Numbered from the stretch's first letter, positions 9,170-20,039 are shown. The stretch: 64,000 nucleotides of DNA from Sinorhizobium mexicanum (GCF_013488225.1 NZ_CP041241.1:744001-808000), one strand, 5' to 3'. The notes: a model not told the origin generated them from the letters alone. Translations and numbers: made by a program.

Positions 9170-9922
9170 TCGAAATCTCCCTGATACTGGACGCCCCACT
9201 CCAGGCGCCGTGGATAGGCGGACACGGGTTCAGTACCCGATGAGTCTTGTTCCCGAGGGCGCTGAAGACGGTTTGACCGCGCTTCGGCGGACCTGGAGTC
9301 GACGCGGCCGGACCAAGTCAAAGGCACAATAGTTCATGCGGGTCTTTTGGCAACGGGGACAGCGGCAGGGTCGAACACTTGATGGACGTGCGTCAGCGGA
9401 TTTTGCTGTGGATGAGAAATCGCACGGTCAAAATTCGCGGCTTTCGCTTTCTGGTGGTGCTGGCAGGGTGGCGCGGAGAGGAGGGTAAATACGCGCATGC
9501 CGGTGGTCTACGAGGGACGAAATCGCTCCTTGACGACGCCGTGGCGCAGTCGATGCGTACATGCGAATTGCAAAAAAATTGCGACAGGAGCCGCATATTT
9601 TTTTGCATATTACGTAAAGTGCCATTTCAATTCACAAACTTTGCATCTCGGCCTTTCCGGGTCGGTTTTTGGGGCCGAAAGGGCCATCCTCGAATTCGAT
9701 CTAAAACGTTACAGTTTGCCGTTCGGCCTGTTGCTGTCCAGCCTGGCCAAAGTCGCAAAGGAGACGAAATCCACCGCAAACGAAATACAACCTATGCGTC
9801 TATGAAAATCATGGCCTATAGAGAAGGATGCAATTTTCCGCACAAAGCGCCTTGCCTTTGTTGAGAATTTGCCCTTCTCTCCTGCGATCACAACCCAAAA
9901 AAGAGGGGAAGGAGAAAAAACA
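9170..9922. other. 753-bp divergent intergenic region, AT-rich core, no gene
   Basis: This region separates the aldolase gene (leftward) from the oligopeptide importer (rightward). Short ORFs here have no recognisable protein character. Around 9565-9620 the base composition drops sharply, with A and T tracts, an ATTGCA-N7-TGCGAC element (9567-9585) and direct GCATAT repeats (9593-9598 and 9605-9610). Promoters for both flanking units should lie here, but I could not fix -35 and -10 hexamers. Confidence 0.45.
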
Positions 9923-11521
9923 ATGACCTCACTGAAACTTAAACTCAGCGCCGCAGCGTTGCTTGGCTCGCTGCTGATCGGCGCAAGCCCGGCGCTTGCG
10001 GAAGCGGTGCTTCACCGCGGCAACGCCGGCGAACCGCAGACGCTCGACCAGGCCCACACGTCGATCAACATCGAAGAGTTCATCCTGAAGGATCTGTATG
10101 AAGGCCTGACGATCTACGACGCCGCGGGCAAGATCATCCCGGGTGCAGCCGAAACCTGGGAGCTTTCGGATGACGGCACCGTCTATACCTTCAAGCTGCG
10201 CGCCGATGCCAAGTGGTCGGACGGCTCGCCGGTAACGGCCGAAGACTTCGCCTTCTCGTTCCGTCGTGTGGAAGACCCGAAGACGGCGGCCGAATACGCC
10301 AACATTCTCTTCCCGATCAAGAATGCCGAGAAGGTCAACAAGGGTGAAGCGCCGGTCGATCAGCTCGGTGTGAAGGCCGTCGACGAAAAGACGCTGGAAA
10401 TCACGCTTGAACGCCCGACGCCGTTCTTCCTGGAACTGCTCGCGCACCAGACCGCGCTTCCGGTCAGCAAGGCAAGCGTCGAGAAGAACGCTGCCGATTT
10501 CGTCAAGCCGGGCGTGATGGTCTCGAACGGCGCGTTCAAGCTGACCGCCCATGTGCCGAACGACAGCCTGACGGTCGAGAAAAACGCGAATTACTGGGAC
10601 GCAGCCAACGTCAAGCTCGACAAGGTGATCTTCTATCCGATCGACGACCAGGCGGCCTCGGTCCGCCGCTTCGAAGCAAAGGAAATGGACCTCGCCTACA
10701 ACTTCTCGGCCGACCAGATCGAGCGCCTGCGCAAGTCCTATGGTGACCAGGTCCACGTCTCGCCGACGCTTGCGACCTACTATTACGCCTTCGACACGCG
10801 GCAGGAGCCCTACAGCGACGTCCGCGTTCGCCGCGCGCTGTCGATGGCGGTCGACCGCGACTTCCTCGCCAAGGAGATCTACAGCGGTTCGCAGCTGCCG
10901 TCCTACTCGATGGTGCCGCCGGGCCTCGAGAGCTACGGTGAGCCCGCCAAGGCCGACTTTGCGGACATGTCGCAACTCGATCGCGAGGACAAGGCAATCG
11001 CGTTGATGAAGGAAGCCGGCTACGGTGAGGGCGGCAAGCCGCTCAACATCGAAATCCGCTACAACACCAACCCGAACCACGAGCGTGTTGCAACGGCCGT
11101 CGCCGACATGTGGAAGAACACCTTCGGCGCAAAGGTTTCGCTGGTGAACCTCGACGTGTCGTCGCACTACGCCTACCTGCAGGAAGGCGGCAAGTTCAAC
11201 GTCGCGCGTGCCGGCTGGGTCGCCGACTATGCCGACGCCGAAAACTTCCTGGCGCTGAGCCTCAGCAGCAACAAGACCTTCAACTATGGCCACTTCGAAA
11301 ACGCCGAATACGACGGGTTGATGAAGAAGTCCTATGAAGAACAGGATCCGGCAGCACGCGCGAAGCTTCTCCATGAAGCCGAGGCCCTGCTGATGAAGGA
11401 ACAGCCGATTGCCCCGTTCCTCACCCAGGCGGACCTGTGGCTCGTCTCGAGCCGCGTCAAGGGCTGGCAGGACAACGGACCGAACGCGCATCTGAGCAAG
11501 TTCCTGAGCGTCGCCGAATAA
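9923..11521 (+). CDS. Periplasmic oligopeptide-binding protein (OppA-type, SBP family 5)
   Basis: The 532-residue precursor has a Sec signal peptide (KLKLSAAALLGSLLIGA, cleaved after ALA near residue 24). The mature protein has the family-5 fold: GNAGEPQTLDQAHTS at the start, LYEGLTIYDAAGKIIPGAAE, and YTFKLRADAKWSDGSPVTAEDF. It should bind peptides or similar solutes in the periplasm and hand them to the permeases encoded next. An AAGGAGA site precedes the ATG at 9923; the track-like upstream ATG at 9869 would disrupt the signal peptide. It is first in a four-gene importer operon. The WSDGSPVTAEDF version is typical of OppA/MppA proteins for peptides rather than nickel or sugars. Confidence 0.88.
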   Translation: MTSLKLKLSAAALLGSLLIGASPALAEAVLHRGNAGEPQTLDQAHTSINIEEFILKDLYEGLTIYDAAGKIIPGAAETWELSDDGTVYTFKLRADAKWSDGSPVTAEDFAFSFRRVEDPKTAAEYANILFPIKNAEKVNKGEAPVDQLGVKAVDEKTLEITLERPTPFFLELLAHQTALPVSKASVEKNAADFVKPGVMVSNGAFKLTAHVPNDSLTVEKNANYWDAANVKLDKVIFYPIDDQAASVRRFEAKEMDLAYNFSADQIERLRKSYGDQVHVSPTLATYYYAFDTRQEPYSDVRVRRALSMAVDRDFLAKEIYSGSQLPSYSMVPPGLESYGEPAKADFADMSQLDREDKAIALMKEAGYGEGGKPLNIEIRYNTNPNHERVATAVADMWKNTFGAKVSLVNLDVSSHYAYLQEGGKFNVARAGWVADYADAENFLALSLSSNKTFNYGHFENAEYDGLMKKSYEEQDPAARAKLLHEAEALLMKEQPIAPFLTQADLWLVSSRVKGWQDNGPNAHLSKFLSVAE

Positions 11522-11575
11522 CGAACTGAGGCGACGCGCGGCTGGTCTGCCGCGCGTCGCTTCCGGAGCACATCC

Positions 11576-12499
11576 ATGATCCCCTTCATCCTCCGCCGAC
11601 TGGCGAGTGCGGTGCCGACCCTGTTCATCGTCGTCACCATATCCTTCTTTCTGATGCGGTTTGCCCCCGGCGGCCCCTTCAATCTCGAGCGTCCTCTCCC
11701 TCCCTCCACGATGGAGAACCTGATGAGGACCTATCACCTCGATCAGCCGCTCTGGCGCCAATACGTTCACTATCTCAGCAATGCGGTGACAGGCGACTTC
11801 GGTCCGAGCTACATCTACAAGGACAACAACGTCGCGCAGCTGATCGGCAAGGGCTTGCCCTATTCGATGGAGCTGGGTTTCTACGCACTGCTTCTGGCTG
11901 TGATCGGCGGCGTGATCGCCGGCACGATCGCGGCGCTGAGGCAGAACAGCGCCCTCGATTTTGGTATCATGGCGGTCTCGACCATTGGCGTCACCGTTCC
12001 GAACTTCGTCGTCGGCCCGGTGCTGACGCTCGTTTTCGCTATCGCTCTGTCGTGGCTGCCGGCCGGCGGCTGGGGCGACGGATCGTTCCGCTTCCTGATC
12101 CTGCCGATGATCGCTCTTGCATTGCCGCAGCTCGCCGTCTTCGCCCGACTTACGCGCGGCTCGATGATCGAGGCGCTCCATACCGACCACATCCGTACCG
12201 CCAAGGCCTATGGCCTGCCGTCCCGCGCGGTCGTCGTCACGCACGCGATGCGCGGCGCGATGCTTCCGGTCGTTTCCTATCTCGCCCCCTGTGCGGCCGC
12301 ACTTCTTACCGGCTCGGCGGTCGTCGAAACGATCTTCACCATTCCCGGCGTCGGTCGCTACTTCGTTCTCGGCGCGATCAACCGCGACTACACGCTGGTC
12401 ATGGGCACCGTCATCCTGGTCGCCATTTTCGTCATCGTCTTCAACCTACTGGTCGATATTCTCTACGGCCTGCTCGACCCGAGGGTCCGCCATGACTGA
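11576..12499 (+). CDS. Oligopeptide ABC importer permease (OppB-type)
   Basis: This is a 307-residue inner-membrane permease with six predicted helices. It begins MIPFILRRLASAVPTLFIV, typical of OppB/DppB, followed by FLMRFAPGGPF. The cytoplasmic coupling loop toward the ATPase has the EAA-like signature EALHTDHIRTAKAYGL near residue 200, and GSAVVETIFTIPGVGRYF follows. It heterodimerises with the next permease to form the channel. Its last eight bases overlap the start of that gene. Confidence 0.88.
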   Translation: MIPFILRRLASAVPTLFIVVTISFFLMRFAPGGPFNLERPLPPSTMENLMRTYHLDQPLWRQYVHYLSNAVTGDFGPSYIYKDNNVAQLIGKGLPYSMELGFYALLLAVIGGVIAGTIAALRQNSALDFGIMAVSTIGVTVPNFVVGPVLTLVFAIALSWLPAGGWGDGSFRFLILPMIALALPQLAVFARLTRGSMIEALHTDHIRTAKAYGLPSRAVVVTHAMRGAMLPVVSYLAPCAAALLTGSAVVETIFTIPGVGRYFVLGAINRDYTLVMGTVILVAIFVIVFNLLVDILYGLLDPRVRHD

Positions 12500-13622
12500 T
12501 ATCGTCCAAACGCCGGCGTCCACGCCGGAGACCAGGGGACGCAGCCTCTTTCAGCTTGCTGCGCTCCGCTTCCGCCGCAACCGCGCCGCCATGGCCGGCT
12601 GCATCATGCTGGTGCTCATCGCGCTGTTTTCGTTCCTTGGACCGCTGTTCTCGCCGCATACCTACGACCAGGTCTTCCCGTCCTACGTCTCGATCGGTCC
12701 GAGCCTGGAGCCGAGGCCGGATGCGTCGACGCTTCAGGACGTAATGGAGGGCGTTGCCACACGCGCCCGCGTAACGCTCAAGGAATTCGCCGTTGAAGGC
12801 CAGCGGTTCACCGCCACCATTAATTCGGATCAGCCGATCGACCCACGCGCGACGCGCTACTTCGACAGGGCCAACGAGTTCGAGGGCACGAAGGTCGTAG
12901 CGACCGAAGATGACGGCCGTACCCTGAAGGTCGAGGGCCAGGTGGACCGCGAATATTTCCCGTTCGGCACTGACTCGAACGGTCGCGACCTGCTCGTTCG
13001 CGTTATGCTCGGTGGACAGATTTCGATCGCCGTCGGGCTGCTCGCGAGCCTCGTCTCGCTCGGAATCGGCGTCGTCTACGGTGCGACCTCGGGTTATATC
13101 GGCGGGCGCGTCGACAACGTCATGATGCGTCTGGTCGAGATTCTCTATTCGCTGCCCTTCGTCTTCCTCGTCGTCGTGCTCGTTGTCTTCTTCGGCCGCA
13201 GCTTCATCCTGATCTTCCTGGTGATCGGCGCGGTCGAATGGCTGGATATGGCGCGTATCGTGCGGGGGCAAACGCTTGCGCTCAAGCGGCGCGAGTTCGT
13301 CGGCGCGGCACAGGCGCTCGGTCTGACCGATTGGCAGATCATCCGCCGCCATATCATTCCGAACACGATCGGCCCGGTCATCGTCTTCGTCACCGTCGTC
13401 GTACCGAAGGTCATCCTGCTGGAGAGCTTCCTCTCCTTCCTCGGCCTCGGCGTGCAGGCGCCGCTGACGAGCTGGGGCGCGCTGATCTCTGAAGGAGCAA
13501 ACAACATCCAGTCGGCGCCGTGGCTGCTCATCTTCCCGGCCATCTTCTTCGTCGTCACGCTGTTTTCGCTGAATTTCGTCGGCGACGGCCTGCGCGATGC
13601 GCTCGACCCGAAGGATCGCTGA
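12492..13622 (+). CDS. Oligopeptide ABC importer permease (OppC-type) with a periplasmic insert
   Basis: The 376-residue permease is longer than most OppC proteins, which are near 300. After the first membrane helix (about residues 36-56) comes an extra hydrophilic stretch of roughly 75-100 residues, about 60-155, before the FPFGTDSNGRDLLVRVMLGG motif that normally follows closely. The rest is canonical: five helices, coupling loop GQTLALKRREFVGAAQALGL and a C-terminal FVGDGLRDALDPKDR. The start overlaps the end of the OppB gene by eight bases and the stop is one base before the ATPase gene, so translation is coupled. The insert probably faces the periplasm and the binding protein. Confidence 0.88.
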   Translation: MTDIVQTPASTPETRGRSLFQLAALRFRRNRAAMAGCIMLVLIALFSFLGPLFSPHTYDQVFPSYVSIGPSLEPRPDASTLQDVMEGVATRARVTLKEFAVEGQRFTATINSDQPIDPRATRYFDRANEFEGTKVVATEDDGRTLKVEGQVDREYFPFGTDSNGRDLLVRVMLGGQISIAVGLLASLVSLGIGVVYGATSGYIGGRVDNVMMRLVEILYSLPFVFLVVVLVVFFGRSFILIFLVIGAVEWLDMARIVRGQTLALKRREFVGAAQALGLTDWQIIRRHIIPNTIGPVIVFVTVVVPKVILLESFLSFLGLGVQAPLTSWGALISEGANNIQSAPWLLIFPAIFFVVTLFSLNFVGDGLRDALDPKDR

Positions 13623-13623
13623 C

Positions 13624-15225
<1,602 letters not shown>

Positions 15226-15241
15226 TATCTGCAGCTTGAAT

Positions 15242-15275
15242 GGCAGGGGCGCGACATGCGCGTCCCTGCCTTTTT
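15242..15275 (+). terminator. Rho-independent terminator of the oligopeptide importer operon
   Basis: A 12-bp stem (GGCAGGGGCGCG at 15242-15253 against CGCGTCCCTGCC at 15259-15270, one G-T wobble) with a 5-base loop is followed at once by TTTTT (15271-15275). It lies 16 bases after the ATPase stop codon. Confidence 0.9.
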
Positions 15276-15374
15276 CGTGTGGTTCTACCCCGCTTCATCC
15301 CAGTGGTCGCGAAGCTATCGGCCAAAGCGCGACGACCAAAACCAGCCCTGAATTTCCACCGCTCGCCCACGTCA

Positions 15375-15400
15375 GGAACCATCCTTGCCTAGTACGAGTT
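15375..15400 (+). promoter_or_regulatory. Possible RpoE2-type (ECF stress sigma) promoter of the MscS gene
   Basis: GGAAC at 15375-15379, then 19 bases, then TT at 15399-15400 fits the GGAAC-N18/19-TT pattern I recall for the general stress sigma factor RpoE2 of Sinorhizobium. It lies about 80 bases before the channel start. An osmotic-release channel under stress control is plausible, but the motif is short and could occur by chance. Confidence 0.4.
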
Positions 15401-15478
15401 TTCAATAATGTCCGAGCATTCGGTATTTGAGAACACTCGAATCTGCTGGCCGCCCCAGCGGATTCGACGAGAAAGGCG

Positions 15479-16825
15479 ATGGATTTCGTAGAAGCGGTCA
15501 ACGCTGCCGGATCTTGGCTGCAGACCGCCCTTCTGAACGAATGGACGGTCTATCAGTCTATCGTGATTGCAACCGGTTACCTGTTTTGCGGTTTCCTGGC
15601 AAAACGGATAGAGCCGGCACTGGAGACCCGCGCGCGCACCATCAAGGGAAATCCCGATCTGCTCCGCGTCATCATCGCCTTCATGCGGCGGTTGCAATGG
15701 CTCTTCTTGATCGTGTGGCTCTGGATCGCGGATGTGGTACTGTCGCGATTTGGATGGCCGTCCTACCGGTGGCTGGTGGCCACGGCCCTGACCCTCGTGG
15801 CGGCGTGGTTTGTGATCGCGGTGCTCACCCGCATAATCAGAAACCAAATGCTCGCACGGGTCGTTGCTGTCACCGGTTGGCTCTACTTTGCACTTTACGC
15901 ACTTGGACTGGATGACACGATCCTGACGGCCCTGGATAACATTGCCGTCAACCTCGGTGCTGCCCGTCTTTCCATGTTGCTGGTCTTGAAGGCCATCGTC
16001 CTTTCTGCCGCCCTGATCTGGCTGGCTGTCCTGATCGGCAACATGTCGTCCCACTGGATACACAAGTCAGCGGATCTCACCCCATCGCTCAAGGTCCTCA
16101 TCAGCAAGCTCATCAAGATCACCTTGATCGGATTGGCGGGCGCTGTCGCGCTATCTGCAACAGGCATCGACCTGACGGCCCTCACGGTCTTTTCGGGTGC
16201 CGTCGGCGTGGGCATCGGTTTCGGCCTGCAGAAGGTGGTCTCCAATTTCATATCCGGAATCATCATCCTTCTCGACAAGTCGATCAAACCGGGCGACACG
16301 ATCACGCTTGGAGAAACCTTCGGCGCGATCCGCGACTTGCGCTCGCGCTTCGTCTCCGTCATCACGAGAGACGGAAAGGAATATCTCATCCCAAACGAGG
16401 ATTTCATTTCCCAGCAGGTCGTGAACTGGTCCTTTTCCAGTGAATATGTCCGCATCGAGGTCAGCTTCGGAACCTCATATGACAGCGATCCGCACGAAGT
16501 TGTTCGGATAGCTATCGAGGCCGCGAAGTCTATTCCACGGGTTTCCAGTATCTACGCGCAGCCGGTCTGCTGGATGACCGCCTTCGGGTCATCGTCGCTC
16601 GATTTCAAACTGCGATTCTGGATTTCCGATCCGAGCAACGGGCTGACCAACGTGCGTGGCGAGGTCCTGATGGCATTGTGGGATGCCTTTAAGGCGGCCG
16701 GTATTTCAATCCCGTTCCCGCATCGTGAAATCATCATGAAGACACCTGTCGAAGTCGTGGATTCGCTTGAACGCGGCGACGAAATGCGAAGCGGTCCAGC
16801 GCCCGCATCCCGTTCCAACATGTGA
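15479..16825 (+). CDS. Mechanosensitive ion channel, MscS family
   Basis: The 448-residue inner-membrane protein should open under membrane tension to release solutes during hypo-osmotic shock. The N-terminal half holds about five hydrophobic segments. The family's glycine-rich pore helix and exit follow near residue 240: VFSGAVGVGIGFGLQKVVSN, then FISGIIILLDKSIKPGDTI, which begins the beta domain. EYLIPNEDFISQQVVNW is the conserved beta-domain segment. The protein is longer than E. coli MscS (286 residues), matching the mid-size rhizobial members. AAAGG precedes the ATG. It stands alone and converges on the DctD-like gene five bases later. Confidence 0.88.
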   Translation: MDFVEAVNAAGSWLQTALLNEWTVYQSIVIATGYLFCGFLAKRIEPALETRARTIKGNPDLLRVIIAFMRRLQWLFLIVWLWIADVVLSRFGWPSYRWLVATALTLVAAWFVIAVLTRIIRNQMLARVVAVTGWLYFALYALGLDDTILTALDNIAVNLGAARLSMLLVLKAIVLSAALIWLAVLIGNMSSHWIHKSADLTPSLKVLISKLIKITLIGLAGAVALSATGIDLTALTVFSGAVGVGIGFGLQKVVSNFISGIIILLDKSIKPGDTITLGETFGAIRDLRSRFVSVITRDGKEYLIPNEDFISQQVVNWSFSSEYVRIEVSFGTSYDSDPHEVVRIAIEAAKSIPRVSSIYAQPVCWMTAFGSSSLDFKLRFWISDPSNGLTNVRGEVLMALWDAFKAAGISIPFPHREIIMKTPVEVVDSLERGDEMRSGPAPASRSNM

Positions 16826-16830
16826 GGCCA

Positions 16831-18195
16831 TCACGCGTCGTCGTCGCGTTGTGCCTCCGCCGCCAGAAGCCTTTTGTCGAGGCCGAACTTCTGCATCTTC
16901 TCATAGAGCGTCTTGCGCGAGATCCCGAGAGACTCGTAAACGGGCTTCAGCGCTCCGCCGTGGGCCGCAAGTGCGCCGGCGATAAGGCTCTTCTCAAACG
17001 CGGCAACCTTGTCGGCGAGACGCGCACCGTTCGGCCGCTCGGATGTGGCGTCGTCCTGTTCGGCTTCGAGCCCCAGCACGAACCGTTCGGCCGCATTGCG
17101 CAGTTCGCGAACGTTGCCAGGCCAGTCGCGTTCACCGATTTCCGACGCCAGAGCAGGAGAGATCTCGACATCATCGCGGCCATAGCGCGCGGCGGATTCG
17201 CGCACGAGCTGCATGAAAAGCAGGGCAATGTCCGAACGGCGCTGTGCAAGCGGCGGCACACGCAGCGTCGCCACATTCAAGCGATAGAGCAGATCGGCGC
17301 GAAAGCGGCCGGCGGCAACCTCGGGCTCCAGATCGACCTTGCTGGTGGCGACGAACCGGACGTCGAGCGGCACGACTTCGTTGGAGCCGAGCCGGGTTAT
17401 GACCCGCTCCTGCAGCACGCGCAGGAATTTTGCCTGGAGATCGAAAGGCATTGAGCCTATCTCGTCGAGCAGGATCGTGCCGCCACGCCCGTGCTCGAAC
17501 TTGCCGTAGCGCGGCCGCAGCGCGCCAGGAAAGGCGCCGGCCTCATGGCCGAAAAGCTCGCTCTCGATCAGCGTCTCCGGAAGGGCGGCGCAATTGATGG
17601 CGATGAAGGGGCTGTTGGCGCGGCTGCTCAAGTCGTGGAGTGCGCGCGCCACGACTTCCTTGCCGACCCCGGTCTCGCCGATGATCAACGTATCGGCGTC
17701 GGACGCGCCGATGGCGCGGACCTTGTACCGCAGGTCGACCATCGCCTGACTCCGTCCCGGCAGTCGCTGCTCGATGTCGTCACGCTTTCCTGCAACCGCT
17801 CTCAGGCGGCGGTTTTCAAGCACGAGGCCGCGCCACTCGAGCGCGCGGCGAATGGTGCCCGCGAGCGTTTGCGCAGTGAAGGGTTTCTCGACGAAATCGT
17901 AGGCGCCTTCGCGCATCGCCCGCACGGCGAGCTGGACGTCGCCGTGACCGGTCACCAGGATCACCGGGACCTCGGCGTCGATTTCGCGAATACGCTGAAG
18001 GAAGGTCATGCCGTCCATACCAGGCATGCGAATGTCGCTGATCACCACGCCGGAAAAGCTGAAGCCGATGAACTCGAGCGCGTGTTCGGCACTGGCGAAC
18101 GCATCAACGCGAAATCCCGCAAGCTCGAGCGCCTGGGCACTCGAATGGCGAAGCTCCTCTTCGTCGTCGACGAGCAGGACACGGCTCTCGCTCAT
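16831..18195 (-). CDS. Sigma-54-dependent response regulator, DctD-like
   Basis: The 454-residue protein has a receiver domain (phospho-acceptor about D54 in VISDIRMPGM, K104 in VEKPF), a central AAA+ domain (Walker A GETGVGKE near 173, Walker B GGTILLDEIGSMP) and a C-terminal Fis-type HTH (GGALKPVYESLGISRKTLYE). The layout and the LRPRYGKFEHGRGGT stretch resemble DctD, activator of C4-dicarboxylate transport. The loop that contacts sigma-54, normally GAFTGA, reads GAFPGA at 220-225. No dctA or other transporter is adjacent, so the target is unknown. It overlaps the kinase gene by four bases (ATGA), so the pair is co-translated. Confidence 0.87.
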   Translation of the reverse strand: MSESRVLLVDDEEELRHSSAQALELAGFRVDAFASAEHALEFIGFSFSGVVISDIRMPGMDGMTFLQRIREIDAEVPVILVTGHGDVQLAVRAMREGAYDFVEKPFTAQTLAGTIRRALEWRGLVLENRRLRAVAGKRDDIEQRLPGRSQAMVDLRYKVRAIGASDADTLIIGETGVGKEVVARALHDLSSRANSPFIAINCAALPETLIESELFGHEAGAFPGALRPRYGKFEHGRGGTILLDEIGSMPFDLQAKFLRVLQERVITRLGSNEVVPLDVRFVATSKVDLEPEVAAGRFRADLLYRLNVATLRVPPLAQRRSDIALLFMQLVRESAARYGRDDVEISPALASEIGERDWPGNVRELRNAAERFVLGLEAEQDDATSERPNGARLADKVAAFEKSLIAGALAAHGGALKPVYESLGISRKTLYEKMQKFGLDKRLLAAEAQRDDDA

Positions 18196-20039
18196 TCGGC
18201 GGCCTCACGCTGGTTCCGGCTTGTCGCAAGCTCGATGCGAAACACGGCACCTCCTTCAGGGTGGTTCGAAACAGTCAGGTTGCCGCCGAAATCCTTGATG
18301 ATGTTGTAGGAGATCGAAAGTCCGAGGCCCAGTCCCTTGCCCACACCCTTGGTGCTGAAGAACGGGTCGAAAATGCGTTCGGCGATGGCGGATGCCACAC
18401 CGGGCCCACGGTCACGGACCGTGAGAATCACCTTGTCGCCTTCGCGCCAGGCGTTGACGGAGATCGCGCGATCATCAAGGCCCTCGACGGCGTCGACAGC
18501 GTTGGAGATAACGTTGACGAGGACCTGCTGAAGCCGGACCGATCCCGCCCGGACAACCAGCGGCTCGTCACCGAGATCGATGTTGACAGCGGCGTTGGCT
18601 GCCTTGATTCGCGCGGTAACGATTTCCATCGTGTCGCGCATGACCTCGTCGAGAGGCACAGGGCCAAGTTTCTCATTGGGCTTGCGCGCAAAATTGCGCA
18701 AATGCCGGCTGATGGACGCCATGCGATCGATCAAGCCGGAAATGCGCCTGACATTGTCGCTCGCCTCGGTGGTGCGCCCCCGCTCGATCAAGAGAGCAGC
18801 ACTGTCCGCGTAAGTCTTCGCGGCGGCAAGCGGCTGGTTAAATTCATGTGAAAGGGCTGCCGACATCTGGCCGAGGCCGGCGAGCTTGCCCGCCTGGATG
18901 AGATCGGCCTGGGTCTGGCGCAATTGCTGCTCCGTGAGCCTCCGCTCCGCGATCTCTTCCTCGATCTGGGCATTGACCCGCGCGAGATCGGCGGTGCGCT
19001 CTTCGACGCGGTGCTCAAGCTCGCTTTGGGCTTGCGCCTGCATCAGCAGGCGCTCCCTGAGACGCGCCCGGCGCTGCCAGAGGACGGCAACCGCGAGGCC
19101 GGCAAGGCCGCAAAGCAGCATAGCGGCGGCAACCGCGGTCAGCGCCTGTGTCTTGACCGACGCCGTGTCGATCAGGACGTTCACCGTCCAATCGGCTTCC
19201 GTCATATATTGCGAAAGAACGAGGTATTCACGGCTTGCGTCACCGGTCGCAATCCGCATCAATTGGTGATCGAAAAGCGTGCTCAGCGACACCGGCAGCG
19301 GGCGCAGAACCGCATTTGCATAGCGGCGTGAGGCCTCTGTGCGCGAGAGCCGGTCGGGCGTCAGCGGCAAGATACTCGCATAGAGCCATTCCGGACTGCC
19401 GCTCATGAAGATGATACCTTCGGGATCGGAGACGAACAGCTTGTACTCGCCTCCCTGCCAGGAGGCCTCGATCGTCTCGATATCGACCTTGAAGACAATG
19501 ACGCCGCGGATTTCATCGCCGACGCGGATCGGCGAGCCGAAATAGTAGCCGCGCTTGAGCGATGTCGTGCCGAGCGCATAGAAGCGGGACTGCACGCCCT
19601 TCAGGGCATCCTGAAAATAGGGGCGATAGCTGAAGTTCTCACCGACGAAGCTGGCAGGGCCGTCGTAGTTGCTTGCCGCGATCGTGTCGCCATCCGGCGT
19701 GATGACATAGATGTCCGAGGACCTGAGGAGGGCATTGATCTCCTTCAGGTAGGTGTTGACAGTCTCGCGGAGCCGACGATCCTGCGGTCGCATGGCGAGT
19801 TCCTTGACGTCATCGTGATCTGCAATGAGTGCCGGAAGCGCCTGGTAGCGATTGAGGTGGCCGCTCAAGGCGGAGACGGCCAGCCTCAGCGTCGTGGTCG
19901 CCTGGGCGGAAGCCTCCTGCATATAGCGGCGCGTAGCGACGAGATTGCCCTGCCAGGCAACAGGCACGGCGATGAGCGGCAGCAGGCAGAGCACAAGCAC
20001 AAGACGATATTTCACGGAATGCCTGGCTCCTCCTCCCAT
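18192..20039 (-). CDS. Membrane sensor histidine kinase, DctB-like
   Basis: The 615-residue protein senses a periplasmic signal and phosphorylates the DctD-like regulator. Membrane segments lie at about 10-30 and 298-322. Between them is a large periplasmic double-Cache domain (DIYVITPDGDTIAASNYDG, FSYRPYFQDAL) like the dicarboxylate sensor of DctB. A coiled coil (about 325-380) leads to the phospho-acceptor H398 in ALSHEFNQPLAAAKTYADSA. The ATPase boxes are NVISNAVDAVEG, VRDRGPGV, DPFFSTKGVGKGLGLGLSIS. The start at 20039 follows GAGAGGAA; an ATG 48 bases upstream is in frame but lacks a good site. The ligand is unknown; a C4-dicarboxylate or related acid is the family default. Confidence 0.87.
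   Translation of the reverse strand: MGGGARHSVKYRLVLVLCLLPLIAVPVAWQGNLVATRRYMQEASAQATTTLRLAVSALSGHLNRYQALPALIADHDDVKELAMRPQDRRLRETVNTYLKEINALLRSSDIYVITPDGDTIAASNYDGPASFVGENFSYRPYFQDALKGVQSRFYALGTTSLKRGYYFGSPIRVGDEIRGVIVFKVDIETIEASWQGGEYKLFVSDPEGIIFMSGSPEWLYASILPLTPDRLSRTEASRRYANAVLRPLPVSLSTLFDHQLMRIATGDASREYLVLSQYMTEADWTVNVLIDTASVKTQALTAVAAAMLLCGLAGLAVAVLWQRRARLRERLLMQAQAQSELEHRVEERTADLARVNAQIEEEIAERRLTEQQLRQTQADLIQAGKLAGLGQMSAALSHEFNQPLAAAKTYADSAALLIERGRTTEASDNVRRISGLIDRMASISRHLRNFARKPNEKLGPVPLDEVMRDTMEIVTARIKAANAAVNIDLGDEPLVVRAGSVRLQQVLVNVISNAVDAVEGLDDRAISVNAWREGDKVILTVRDRGPGVASAIAERIFDPFFSTKGVGKGLGLGLSISYNIIKDFGGNLTVSNHPEGGAVFRIELATSRNQREAAE

Noticed and set aside
9379..9864. A 161-residue frame in the gap between the aldolase and importer genes
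   Set aside because: Composition is erratic, it crosses the AT-rich regulatory core, has no ribosome site and no protein motif.
9929..12244. A 771-residue open frame antisense to the oligopeptide-binding and OppB genes
   Set aside because: It mirrors two clear genes, has arginine-, aspartate- and glutamate-rich composition typical of antisense frames in high-GC DNA, no ribosome site and no family motif.
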